DNA from: Sitta carolinensis
Lineage: Eukaryota; Chordata; Aves; Passeriformes; Sittidae
Direction of reading: 5' to 3'
Length of the DNA: 64,000 nucleotides
Assembly: GCA_032173965.1 (NCBI GenBank)
Contig: JAVUNC010000004.1
Location: 26,451,001-26,515,000, forward strand
Part shown: positions 1 to 13,590 of the stretch, one piece after another
How the letters are laid out: every line of letters begins with the position of its first letter
Numbering within the stretch: position 1 is the first letter of the stretch
Notes under the pieces: generated by a model
What the model saw: only the letters and a program-made list of their open reading frames with translations
Told to the model about the DNA's origin: nothing
Databases searched by the model: none
Made by a program: the position numbers and the translations under genes

Positions 1-1912
1 AAACCAAGAAATCACAGAAGAACTACAAGAAGTAAGGACCTAAAAAACCCTGTATCACCAATATGTGCAATTGTCGTGTATAGATTTAAGTGGGAAAAGC
101 AGAACTTCTAATTTGATACCATGACATAATGACATGGTCAATAGGTTTTGCTAACTGACAGGTAAATCCTTATTCAGCAAAAAGCCAAGAAAACTCTTGG
201 ACCATCCAGACAATAGATGTATATGTGTTTGATAACAATTAATCTGGAGAAATTTTTTTTCAAAGAATAATGCTAAAATCTCATCCAAATTTCACAAACA
301 ACTCTAGAACTACAATTTAATTTTTAACTATTGTAACACATGAAATCTAATGACTAGCAAAGATCAGAGTTTAAGATTCTAGTAAGTATTTTCTTGACTG
401 GCCTATACATTTTTTTTGGCCTTTATAATGGAAATATTAGGAGACCAAATGTTAACATGCAGGAAAAGTAATTACTGATCAGTCCCATCTCTCATGTTTG
501 ACACAGCAATTTTAGAATATGCGGTAGATGTGACATGCAGTGATCTGTAAGATCAGATGCTTCATTCAGTTGTAGACTACAGCTGTATGTTTAATATACA
601 TCTCTATTGAGTTTAATTGAAACAGTGCTTCCACTTAAAAATAATTTTGCTCATGAATAAAATAAAATTCAACACAATTAATTAATTTAAATACTGTAGT
701 AATTTTCTAAAAAAGAGTAGGAGAGTTTCTATTTGATTACAACAGTGTGAGGGTTTTTTTCACTTGATTTTAATGTTACATTTAGAAACATCTGCCTAAG
801 TAAAGCCAGTTAATTTATTTTCAAGTAAAATGTCAAGACACTAAAAGCAAAAGGAATAGGAGAGTCCCACAATACTCAAAGGCAGTTTATTCAGAAAAGA
901 CATTCAATGTAACTCCTTGGTTTTCTCCACCGTAATTTCAAAAGTTTTATTTCACAGTATCAGAAATTCTGACTGGGATCTGGAAGTGGAAAAAGAAAGT
1001 TGAGTTCTGATGAAGCATTTAAGAATCTGCCAGTTTTAAGCCCTTTAAAGGCACTACTGCAAAACTAAGGCAGTTGGAACGGCTCTACCCATATGGCAAC
1101 TTTCTGTGTTGATGAGTAGAACTTCATAGAGTTTGTTACACCAGCAGAAATCAATGTCCTTTACAGACAGAAGCATCATTCCTTGTAAAAGCTGACCTTG
1201 AAAATAACATTTATGAAATACACAAATTATAATGATTGTAAATATAAAGTTACCAACTGTTTGCAAATGGAAAATGCTATTTCAAAGTTTAATAGTATTT
1301 ATTTATTTGTAAGTTTGAACCTTACAATTATGCATCTGAATTTAAACGAATCAAAACCTGACAAATTGTAGAGTACATTAGAACATTTTTCCCCCTTGAA
1401 ACTCTGCACTGTTTTGCTTTTGAGTCTGCTGGGACTTTCAATTATGAAATCAAATCTCGCCTCATCATCTGTCATCTCCTGGGAAACAAAAACATGTTGA
1501 TCTTACTTCCCACTGCTTAGAAGGAAGAGTCATTTATTTGCTTCATTTCCACAGATGAAATGCACCTGCGTAAGCAGTTGCTTACATTTAATAGGCCAAT
1601 GCTGTATTATGCCCAGCAAATTACATTCCCAGGGATTACCCTATGTATTAGGCAAACATTTCAGTGTTTGGAATTGCTTTAAGGAATTGCTATTACTTTT
1701 CTTGTCAGTCTTAATGTGTTTTTTCCTAATACAAATCTGAATGAAATAGTTACCAATAATAATCTAATCAAGCTTGTATCACACTTGCTTCACAAAGGCA
1801 TTTTAACAGATTGGTAAGTGAAAGCTGCATGTAGTACTACAAAACCAAAACAATTTTTAAAGAAAAACACTATCTAAAATCAAAAATTTGGAAAATCGTA
1901 TTCAGAAGTTAT

Positions 1913-1932
1913 ATAATGAACATGTTCATTAT
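1913..1932. repeat. Perfect 20-base palindrome with GAACATGTTC core
   Basis: Ataatgaa followed by catgttcattat reads the same on both strands. The core GAACATGTTC fits the p53 half-site pattern RRRCWWGYYY, but a second half-site is not adjacent. Confidence 0.95.
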
Positions 1933-3036
1933 GGGTGGGTACTTTGCAATCTTGTCAAGGTAATGTTTTATTAGTGTAACTAAAATTATTTTATTGCAGT
2001 AAATGTTGGCATTAAAATGTTTTCATTTGAAATTAGTAAAAAAGCAATGACAAACCATCCACTAGAAATGTAGAGGATTAAGCTTTAATAGCTCTAAAAC
2101 ATACAGAACCATGTTTATAGTGCCAGAGTTCAGTGAAATGGTTATGTAAACAGCTTTTACAAATTAAGTATGAGAACATCTGTATCATTTGTATGACCCA
2201 CACTTGCTTACTCTGCAAATGGGTCACAATACTTTCAACAGTTGCTATAGCAATGACAGTAATGATTTTTAAGTAGCAAAGAAGGTGCTTCTGTAAAAAT
2301 CACTTGAAACAATCTTATCTAATAATAACTCACTGAAATTTTATTTGCTTGTTTTTCCTAATTTAAAAAAAAATACATTTGATAAAGGCAATTTTTAGTT
2401 AAACACACTAAAGTGTTAAAGAACATATATAAGATTGATATATAATATACATGAAGAAAGTCTACATTTTTAGGAAGAAAAACTCATAGAGCCTATAAAG
2501 ATTTTAAAATTGGTGCAATAAAACATATACAGCTAGCTGGGGCTTAGAGTATGCCACTTGCCTACCGTAAAATCAATTTCCTGACAGGAAGCGTTAAATC
2601 CATTAGCAAAGGCTTGTAGGACTGCACACAGAACTTGCTTTCTTATGAAATGTATACCTACAGAAACATGGATATTTGTAGATATTTATTTGTAGTCTTA
2701 TCATAACACTGAGAAGTAAAAAAAAATGCCCTGCCTTTCAGATAAAAATCCTGCTAGTGGTATTGAAGCAGTATCTTACTGTTAACATTGGAGCACAAGT
2801 GAAAAATGCTTATATCTGGTGTTAAGGATATGTCCCAGAACAAAACAGGCAGAGACAACCAAAACAAGAAACCTAAATATAAAATTAAAAATACCCCCAA
2901 ATCAATGAGTGCAACATCAGCGTTAGGAGGATGCACCAACAAGCTTCTTATGCTTACTATATGAGAGACTCCCAGGAAATAAAAAGTCTCTCTTGGAATA
3001 TTATTTATTTACTACATGGAAACTCAAGTTTAAAAG

Positions 3037-3076
3037 TAAATAATCAGAACAAAGTAAAAATAAATAATCAGAACAA
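3037..3076 (+). repeat. 16-base direct repeat, period 24
   Basis: Taaataatcagaacaa occurs at 3037-3052 and 3061-3076 without mismatch, in A-rich sequence. Confidence 0.95.
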
Positions 3077-5972
3077 TTAAAATAAGTACTTATTTTTTTA
3101 CTGGTACCTTTGAGAAATGTTTTTATTATCTATTCAATGGAAATCTCACTTATGCACACTGCTGTACCATTTATGTTGAAATCTAAGTAAATATGTTAGT
3201 GAAGTCAACTGCTTAAAAAAAAATACAATTCTAAAATGTAAGAGACTTAGCTACAATGTTATTTACAGATGAGAAACAGCAGATCATAATATGTACATAT
3301 TTTTCTCTCATTTCCAAGCCTTTACTGACTCTCGTATTAGTGCTGCTGAAGAAGGCTCAAGATAGCAGTTAGACACAAATTTAGAAATGTATATTGTAAT
3401 CACTGTTTTTTAAAATGTCTGAAATATTTCCTTATATGATAAAGAAATTACAAAGAAAGGAGGTTCTAGCTATCTTAAGAAAACATTCAAAGCCAAGAGC
3501 TGTTACTGCACTAAAAACACGGCCCTGTTTACATTTATCTGCTGTATGTTTATAACATTCATTTTACACAGTTACACAGCACAAATTAGAGACTCAATTA
3601 TTTAAGAGCCAAAATAGAAATATCTCCGAAGTCCAGGAGAAATATAGAAGATACTATGACCGTAATTATAAAAAATGAAGATAAAAAGAACTCTTTTCAG
3701 AAGATGGGATGCTGGAGTTTGCAATGTTTTTCAGTACTTCAAAATTCATAAATGTGTTAAGATGTTCCGAAGCACAAATTCCATCTCAAAAGATGGAAAG
3801 CAACAACATTGAATTTTGTGAAAACTCAGGAATTTCTATGAGTCCCAAGATGTCCAAACAATGTGTTTGTTCAAGTGCTTCACTGTGCTGCTGTGTCAGA
3901 CATATTAATATGCTTTTGAAGAGAATAGGAAACAGAAAGAGCATGCTGTTAAACTAAAAGGGTGTCTGCAGCCCTTTCTTTCCTGTGGTCTCAAAGACCT
4001 CTCCTGTGACCCAGCAGTAATTTGGGGATGTAGGCTGGAGTAGGCAGACAAACATGAACCCAAAGGTGACATAAAGGACATTGTCTTCCATTCTAAACCT
4101 TAATCCAATGCACAGTTTCTATGCCAGTAGTGCCAATTCCTGCTCAGCCATACTAGTTCATGGAAGAATAACTGAAACAAATGATCTAACTGACTATCTA
4201 ATACACTTTGCCTGTAGAAGCAGCTCAAGTAAAATACAGTTAATTTATACTGAAGTGCTCCATACTTAATGTAGGTATAACCTTCACTGCATGCTGTGGT
4301 CGGAGGATTCAGGTAGTTTTATTCCTTAACCAGGAGTTGGCAATTCTAATACACATAACATGTTGTTAATATGAACAATGTAAATTTTAAACAAAAGTTT
4401 AAAGGCTGAATTTCTAACCAAGCAGTTCTTATATTTTTATTTACATGAGCTACCGGGGTTCATCGCCTGAGCATATAGGAATGTGAATTCTGAGTTTTTT
4501 CCAAGTCCTTATCCTCACATATTGTTTTATAGAATTCCTGGAGCTACTAGCTTTAAGTGAATGGGAGATAAATAACAAAGCTTAACAGTTCTTTACTTGA
4601 TCTTGAGAAAGTCTATTCAATGTGGAAAAAAATCCAGTGAGGTTACAGTGAAAAGAATGTTACATAACTAAGGAATTTTGGATGAGTCAGTAATATAGAA
4701 CTTGGCTCTATTTTTCAGTCTTGAACAGGAACCTGTCTTTCAACATGATGGCTGTCCAGTAGTCTTAAATAAAAGCTCTAAGATTTAATGGTTCACAATT
4801 TTAGAGGTGGTCAGGATTATAACTTAGCACCAGAGCATCACTGATAGATACTGTATTTCCTTTCTACATCTGAGGTTAAGGAAAAAGGTGGAATATAAAA
4901 GGCAAATGATTACTAGAAGAAAAAATTAACATATCTTAGATAGAAGAATTAACTTAAGTAAGTAGAATAATAGACCTATCTGCTCCAATGCATGATATGA
5001 AAAAAATTAAATCACTTCTTTCCCCCTACTGGTTTTCGATATAGACCAATGAAAAAATAAGTATAGCAAATTAAGTCCATTTCAAATCCTGATAATGAAA
5101 TCCTTAATTTAATTCTCTTTTATTTTGAAGTTCAAGATTTTAAAATTCAAAGTACTAAAAAAATTCAATAAAAAAATAAATATTTTTTTGGCCTAAAAGG
5201 ACCTGTGTTGTAACCACATTCACATAAATCTAGTCAGCCTGTGAAGCTTGTTTACCAGATGTCATATAGCCACAGCTAAAAGCTGCAGTTGAGTGTCTGA
5301 ACAGGTACTGATTCTCCCTCTTCCAATTATTATGGGACTCATGGAGAGATAGGTGGGCTAATCAGATGCAATGCATCTTGGAAGAGTTCTGTATTTTTGG
5401 AGGCTGATGGACTTTCAGCTTTGTAAGTCAAGATATTTCTAAAGGTCTGAAACATACTCTACTTATACAAAAAGGGTTTGCAGAAGCTGCAGAAGCCACA
5501 AACACCAGAATAACTAAAACACCTGGTTCCAAGGTTAATTTTCAGAGGAAATACTAGAGCATAAGGTAATATGAAGTTTGGAACATGCCCATCAGAATAA
5601 GAAACGTGGCAGATTGTCCAGTATTGGAGACTTTTCTTCTTTCTTCAACAGAGTAAAAAAAAATGTGTACTTGATAGTTCTTACCCCTCAAATCAAGTGC
5701 AGATACTAACAATCATGCTGAGGTTAATTATTAAAAGAATGTCTAAGATATCTCATTTTTTATATTGAGGTGTATAAAAAAAATCTATATTTTCTTCCAT
5801 ACCACTAATATTTCTGTCTTTTGTTTAAAAAATCTACTTCCACCAGAGGGCTTCTATGTTTAAGTATAAAAGTAATTAAATTCCTCTCACCAATAAAAAA
5901 CCTATTACTTTTACTAATATTTACAAAGATAAATATATTAAAAATAATCAATTTAAATTGATAATTTTCAAG

Positions 5973-6372
5973 TGATCCTTGGAATCCAGAGAGGTCACGG
6001 TTAATTGGAAACTAGAAAATGTCCTGGTTTTCAAGGAGGACCCTGGAAACTACAGGCCTGTCACTTCAATGCCCACTAAAATCATGGAAAAAAACAATTC
6101 TGGGAAGTATTGAAAAACACCTGGAGAACAACACAGTCACCAGTCACAGCCAGCAGGGCCTCATGAACAGGGGGTCCTCCTTAGCAAACCTAATTTCCTT
6201 CTACCACAGGGTAATTCACCTAATTATCTAGGGAAGCCATTAGATGTAATCCTTTTGGACTTCAGCAAAGCTTTTCACACCGTCCCTCACACTATCCTTC
6301 TGGATCAAATGTCCAGCATTCAGCTTGATAACTGTGTGGCATGATGGGTGAGAAATTGGCTCCAGGATTTAA
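5973..6372 (+). mobile_element. CR1 LINE fragment, reverse-transcriptase region
   Basis: This is a decayed piece of CR1 open reading frame 2. The plus strand still reads as reverse transcriptase across small frame breaks: a DPGNYRPVSL-like stretch (here DPGNYRPVTS with a frame shift), then NLISFY, then LDFSKAFHTVPH, the conserved block of the CR1 RT, followed by LLDQMSS and a stop. Stops and frame shifts make it non-functional. It contains neither the 5' end nor the 3' tail, so it is an internal fragment or its ends are too diverged to see. Confidence 0.85.
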
Positions 6373-8568
6373 AGACATTATGCTACCCATGATAGAAGCA
6401 CAACACTGGAACAGAATTGCTGTTTTGTGTAAGGAAAATATTCTGATTCTTTCATTTTTACTTATATCATGAAAGACTGGATAGGAACTCATATTTCTAA
6501 AGTGACTATCTTCAGTATATTTTATCACCTCCAAACTTTCCTGACTTAATTATTGTGATGCTAAGTAAATTCTGAACAGCGAATAGTTCTATACTGTCAT
6601 TCTCAAATTATTCTTTTAGAGTTAATAGTGTAAAACCTATTTGTGATACACACAATGACTGACCTGCCAAGTGATTTAGTGTTTGTGATACTTTAAACTG
6701 CATAATTTCTTTGGTATTTGAATATATGACAGTTTTCTACAATGCAAATCATGACATAAGTAAGGATTAACAGCCTTGCACCTGCCCAGCCTGGAAGAAA
6801 AAAAAAAAAAAAAAACTTTTACAATAAATTGTGCCAAGATAGGCTAAATCATTTTTTTTTCTTTAGCTCACAAAACAGAAAATAGTGACTGAAAAGCTGT
6901 AAGATACAAACTTTACATGGGGAGCTGCCTTTTCCAGCCAATAAGAACAACAAAACATTTTTCCTTTGGTATATTCTTGATCTATTTAGACATGCAGAAT
7001 AGGCATAGACTTTTTCTTCTGCAAACAGGCACTTAGCAACTACTTAGTTATACCTAAATGGATAGTGTTAGGTACAGTCATTTAAAGGTATTTAAGGCAC
7101 TTCTAATTTCCAAAGCAAAGCTAAACCAACAAAACTTGTGAGAAATTGCTCCAGATCCACCTTGTGTACTTACTAGTAGTGAAAAATATGTTGTGCCTTT
7201 TTTTTTTTGAGAAGAAAGAAAGGAAAACTATATATGAAAAATTGCTGTGAGGCCAAGCCAAGTCACAGGGCAACTTACTGTTAACCAGGCACAATTATCT
7301 CAGGGGTATTGAGTAATCAGTTTAATATTTATGACAAGTTGACCCATGTGACATCAAAATAAAAAATAGGATTGGGTTATGAAGTCATTTTATGTTTTCC
7401 ATAACTGCACATAAAGATTTACTGGCTACCTGAAATAACACAAACCCTCTGGTCAAAGGTCTGAGGTGCAGAAGACACTGTGGCTCACAACTCTACAAGC
7501 CTGTTAAAATTGGAGGTAATGAGAGGGTAAAACGGTGAGGCAACATGACACACTGTAGGTCTACTGCTTTACTTGTGAGAAGATATTACCTCTTGCTTCC
7601 ACCAGGGTAAATACAGAAATTTTTAGGATTGATACATTGACAGAAGCTGAGGGGTACCCCAGCAAGGGGTACAGGCACCTTATTTTTCTTCAGGCCAATA
7701 ACATGTACTATTTCAAGTTTTGTTCCTAAACATGTTATCCTGAATATCCTATCCCGTTACCTCACCATGAATACGTTTGTTTTGTCCTGTCCTGACCCTA
7801 AAATGTTCCCCATCCATCTGTGTCATACAATTTTTCATGTTTACCCTCCCCATCTTACAAATCCCTTCATTGCAAACACAGCATTTTGGAACATTTGGGT
7901 TTTTCCTTCTTTTATTTTCCAAAGCGCACTAACCTCTTTACATCTATACAGATATGACTGATCTGAGAACATAACCAAGACACACAGATAATGGATAAAC
8001 AGTTCCCCTATTTTACTGTAATGTCCATGAAAGCAGAGAATCCAACCAAAGGAAAAGAATTATTTTCCATTACATATTTATTTATTTTTCTGAGCAGGAA
8101 TTCACATTATTTAAACTTCAGTACCAGGCAAAGTTTGCTAAGATTTTGGACAATGTTTTTCAATTACGGGACTAGAGACCTAGCACTAGAATCCAATATT
8201 GCAAGCCTCCTATCATACTCCTCTCTTTGGTTCAGATCCCAGACACTATCAGAGCTTATCGCTGCTGGTGAGGAGTTACCCACTCAAGAGAGTCATACAG
8301 GAACCTCTCCCTCAGCTAGGCTGGAGGAAAAGCTGAACTGACAGTGTTTACACTTCCTGAATGCTGCTAAATCATCCCTAGGGATTACTTAACTCCAGGG
8401 AATGTAACAGTATCTTTGAGGGCAATCTGTGCATATGGGATACTTTTCATATATCATTATACCGAATAGTAGTTTTTTGAATAAATAAAAAGAGAAAGAC
8501 TTACTCAGAGGTTCTCATGACTCTAAAATCCCTTGTTATTTTAAATTGCAGAAGTTGATCATTATGAT

Positions 8569-8592
8569 TTATTTTGAATATATTCAAAATAA
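8569..8592. repeat. Perfect 24-base palindrome
   Basis: The arm ttattttgaata at 8569-8580 is followed directly by its reverse complement at 8581-8592, with no loop and no mismatch. All but two bases are A or T. Confidence 0.97.
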
Positions 8593-11500
8593 GGCATAAG
8601 AACAAAGCATAATTAATTCAGTAATTCCAGTAACTTCTAAAATGTAAATGCAAAGCATGAGCTACATGGAACACCTATCTTTTATTGGCTATTCTTCAAA
8701 GAAAAGTAATCCTAATCATTTTAGGCTCCTCAGAACCCGCTACACAACATTATAAGATTTTCCAAACAGTACACTTGCTATGCTGATGAATGTTAGCCCA
8801 CATGTTATATAGTTCAGTTGGTTCAAAAATCTACAAAATTAATCAATCTTGGCAAAGAATGCTGATAGTATTAAAAAAATCAAGGAAAATCTTTTTAGTT
8901 ACTGGAAAAACAATAACTTCTCTAACCCAGAAATATTTGTACTAGTCAACATTTTTTTTTTTTGTTTTGTATTTGTTTGTTTGTTTTCCCCAATCATATG
9001 GAAGCTAAATCTGCCTGTAAGAAGTTTCTCAGAGTACTATTTTTCAAAGACAGAAGATGCTATTGAGGATTTCTCTATTCCAGGGGTAGATGATGCTCGT
9101 AGATCTCACTGGCTTTGAAACTCTAAACCACAGGAGATACCGACTGCCATAAATGCTGTTCTCAAATTTCCTCATTCCTGAAACCCAACATCTGCTGTCA
9201 TTGGTAGGTATGCCAACAGTTTTATTCCCAATATTATGATTTTTTCTGCTTTAAAGTATCTGGGAATATCAAGCACAATGAACCTATGTGCAGATGGAAA
9301 ATGCAAAGCCTAGAAGACATTTAGATATTACTAGAACTTTTGATGATTAGAAAACAGAAGATATTTGTCAGATTGAAAGGGAATTTAAATTTATTTTGAT
9401 ACAGAAACACAGAAAATATCAAATTATGTATAGTTTTTAAATTAAAGGTTTAATTTCTTTTAAATTTTTTTCTTGTTCTCACTGCCATTTCCATAGAATT
9501 CTCACAGATTTTGCTATATACATGGCTTGCTTAGAAGGCTGAGGACAAAGTAATCAGAGTAAAAAATACACTTGCAAGTTACAGACCATCAAAATGCTTT
9601 CACCTGCAGGGCAGCAGGTTGCACTTAAGTAAAACCAGAAGTAGGCCAGGCTTGCAATTACACTCTAGGTCTTCTTTATCAGAACTCTAGGGAAATGCTT
9701 GTGAACGAGGTCTGGAAAGTTACCAAGTTCAAGCTTCTAGCAGTCACAAATATAGTGCAAATAACAGATCAGTGTTCAAAGCACTCTCTTTGCATGAAAT
9801 TCCATGCTAACCTACATAGCTAGTAACTTCACTATGACAAAAGTAATACCTTCTTGATGTGGAAGATATAACATGCATTTAAAACCAGGATATAATTACA
9901 GATACTGAGAACATGGAAATGAAAATAGAATGAATACGTCTGGCTGCACTAATAAAAGACAAAGCTTGAAGGAATAATGAGAGTCATGACAAATCCAGTG
10001 AATATAACATAAACAATTCAGTACCATAAAGCAGGATTAGGAGGCAAAGGCATCATGTAGTTTCAAGATTTTTCAGAAACCAAGTGAAATAATGTAATTG
10101 AATAGAACTTGATTAAGGAGAAATCTGAAAAAAAAACGTTACATTACATTATAAAGAAAAGCTGTGTGTAAAATTCGAAACCCTAAATTTTGCTTTTTGC
10201 TAGGAACATTAACCAATAATGTAATCAAAGTTGAATTTGATTGAATTTTTTGAGAACAAGATTTTAAACAAAATAATACTAAACGTGAAGAGCTTTGTAG
10301 TAATGTACCATTTTAGCTATTAGTAATATGTTCATAACATGTTTCACATGTTAGGCAGTCTTAAAGCAAATAATGAAATACTGAACACAGGCAGTGAAAA
10401 TAGGTGACTCTAGAGGGATGAAAATCCACTTCAGTAAAGTATTTGTTTAATGTATGTTTTTCTTCATAATTAATAGAAGTAAATACAGTTAGCTGCTGTG
10501 TAGTAGCAGATGTGTTGTTAACATTCATATTTGGTTCTACTGTTTTGCCTTTCAAATGTCTTTGTGAGCTCCACGATCCACATACATTTCACAAACAGAA
10601 AAGTCAAAGCAATTTTCAATTCCCTTGCCAAAACCAAAAGTACAAAGAAGCAGAATAGTATATAATAAAGAAAGGAGAAAAGTTTGCATCCTATCCCAGA
10701 ACAGACATCGAAAGCAAATGGTGCAATTTTTCTTCATTTATTATGGTGGTATATTTTGCACAGATTAAATAATGGATAGCTACAGGTAAGAGGAATCCCA
10801 CTCTTGGTGACTAACTAGATACTTGCATAGAAGTAAATTCTAGGAGTCTTTGTAAACAATGTCTGAACTTGCTGGCAGAGCATGGGAAACTGAAAAGGTC
10901 ATACAGAACTTTGCAGAGTAATAACAGACATATGAATAAGAACTTAGATCATCCCCTCTGGTCACATGAAAGCATTTCTATAATGATTATTTTTTTAATA
11001 AATGCATTTGCAAAATATTATTTGCCACAAGCAATGTCATGGCGGTGGAAAAGCACACCTGGAGACCAGATCAAAAAATATATCTTTCTTCCAAATTTAT
11101 CTCATCTCTCAGAGTCCTTTTCTAGAAGTCCCTGCTACTCTAAGCTATCTTGGAACTTGCTGTCATGTATCTACTGATTTTCAGATGAGAATAACTATTC
11201 CAAAATATACTAAAAGTATTGTAGTACCCATTTTTCAGAGACTGCAACTTATCTGGTTGGGTCATCAGGTTTTTTTCTCAAGTTTTAGTTATACGGATTA
11301 TTAATAAATACATTAAATCTGTGACTATAGAAGAGCACATCAGGTTTAACAGCTAGACAGGTTTCTTGTACTATGAATACACCAGAGTATTAAAGATCTT
11401 ACTCATCTAAGAGCATTTCTCACTCAGCTGTATAATAGTCTTATTTCTTCCAATAAAAAAGACAGATTTGCTTATGCTTCAACATAGGGGCAGCTATTAC

Positions 11501-11888
11501 TTCTGGGGATGCATTGCTGTTCCATATCTATTTTTTCCACTATAAAACTCAATCAAACTAAGAACACCACCCTACCACCCCACCCCGCAAACAACAACAA
11601 CAAGAAAACTCAAACAAAACTCCTTTTAGGTCATATCTTGATCAGTTGGAAATCCACAGTGGTGTGTTCAGGCAACTGACCTCTTGAGTACAGGAACAGT
11701 ATCAGGAGGCAATTCTGGCAGTATGAATTTGATCTGTGTATTTCTGAATGCATACTGAGAATGAAATCTATGTTGACAAGCATTCACAGGAAAACAACTG
11801 TATTCTATATCCCACAAAAATGTTTTATTTGTCTTTTGGTGCCTTTATACATATCTTTCCTGGCCTAGAATACTTTTTTTTCCCCCTA

Positions 11889-11919
11889 AGTGATTTAAAT
11901 CACTAAGTGATTTAAATCA
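11889..11919. repeat. Tandem palindromic repeat
   Basis: Agtgatttaaatcact at 11889-11904 is its own reverse complement (16 bases). The same motif minus its last two bases follows at 11906-11919, giving a 17-base period. Confidence 0.95.
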
Positions 11920-13469
11920 ATGATATAAAATAATTTTTTTCCAACACAAATCCTCAAGCAAAGAATGAAGAGCGAAAAAACCCCAAAAAACCCTCTCCTT
12001 GGATTTAAGGGTATTCATTCTGTTTTATAAAAATATAGTATAAAAATGTAGACCAAACTAATCAATATTTCCTAATACTTAATTCCAGAATTCTTAGGTT
12101 TTTCTCTGTCCTTTTAATTTCCTGAATTTACTTCTGAAATGTTGTAACGTTCCAAAAATAGTACTGCTTTTAAAAAATGCAGCCATCATTTGTCTCATTT
12201 TGGAATGAGAAGTGGCGAGTTAATTGTACTACATACAAAAAAATTTCATCTCAAAAAACATACATTTTTCTCTGTACCTATTTTGCTTTAAAAATGTTGA
12301 TTATACTTATATACTATAACGTAGAAATACCTCCGGAGTTTATACGTAAGTATGATGAAAGGAACACCTGAAATCCTGAAGAGATTATTTTAATGAGGTG
12401 AAACTGTGCCATTGCTGATCTGTCAGCATTGTAGAAGCCTCCGACATACTTCTGTACTGATCCAGTAGCCTGCATGGCAGAATGTGAAGAATAGCCATCT
12501 GTGTCAGGTGTGGCAGCAGGTGCCATATCAGCTGCTGCTGGATGACAATAAATCTCTTCCAAGCACCTGGCAACTTTGACAGACACTTTTTATTTTCACA
12601 TAAAAACACCCCACCACCTCGAAAAGTTCTCTGAATAGAAATGAGAAACTCAACAGAACACCAGCTGATAAAGGCCAGAACCTACTCCTCTGCAGATGTA
12701 CTGTGAAGTCTACGTAACAGGGCTTACTCATGAGTTCTTTATCAGGCACAGCAGACAGTTGTTTCAGTACAGTATTGCTAATATACCTGTATAAGGCAGA
12801 ACTTGAAGCAGGATAACAGGTATGTAAAAATAAATGCATCATCATTAAAATTTTTCAAATTTCTGTGTGCACAGATGTGACTTGTGCCAATAAAACCAAG
12901 AAGGATATTTCACCATTAGGGGATTCAAACAATGACTTTTCAGTGTTATCCTATCAGTAACTCTATACCTGAAGTTTTTGTACGAAGAAGAGATACATAA
13001 GAACTCTTGATCAGATTGTTTTTAAAATATTTTGTCTCACCTACATTTATGAATAGATGTGTTTTGAACTCAGAACTACTATTAACTATGTTGGTGAAAA
13101 GTAGTTCTTGAGATACAGTACGCTGCTGAGCGTTTCAGAAAGTACCCTGACTCCATGAATGACACATCTCCATGTCTGGATCATGCAGTTTTGGCTCCAG
13201 TATTAAGTGAAATTCCTCTGTTGTTAGCTGTTTAACATTAGCTAATCATTTTGTCAAGTTTATATTTGTCTCTTTAAGAACATAAGGGATGAAAATTATG
13301 ATTATAAAGAGATGGCAAGAGATGGTCTTTGAAGGAATATAGTCAGACAATATCAATCAAAAATTGGAAGATAGATGAAGGAAAAGGCAGAATAAGCAGT
13401 TCAGTCAATCAATCAATCAGTCAATCCCAACAGAATTCTGTATATTAAAAACAAACACTCTTAAAACTC

Positions 13470-13590
13470 ATTTATGCAAATTAAAAAAACCCATCAAACC
13501 AAATCAAAACAAAAATCAAAAAAACAAACTAAACCAAAACAACATCATAAAAAAAACCCCACAAACAAAAAAAGCCAAAACACAAACCAG
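13470..13590. repeat. A/C-rich low-complexity tract
   Basis: About 120 bases on the plus strand are built almost only of A and C (runs of A broken by CC, CA and CAAAC units), with few G or T. It is a simple-sequence tract; no LINE or SINE body is recognisable next to it. Confidence 0.75.

Larger units (their letters stand above)
1..5972. other. AT-rich non-coding stretch, presumed EYS intron
   Basis: I see no gene, RNA or mobile element here. The stretch lies downstream of the last EYS exon in the direction of transcription. It contains a perfect 20-base palindrome at 1913-1932 and a 16-base direct repeat, period 24, at 3037-3076. No long minus-strand frame that could be the large EYS linker exon is present. 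Confidence 0.5.

Noticed and set aside
6774..6815. CCTGCCCAGCCTGG followed by an A run, as a SINE-like tail or CR1 scrap
   Set aside because: The match to CR1 is only about a dozen bases and no body or target duplication is visible.
7991..8341. 116-codon plus-strand frame
   Set aside because: No signal peptide, motif or splice context, and the sequence is Ser/Phe/Leu-rich as expected for chance frames in such DNA.
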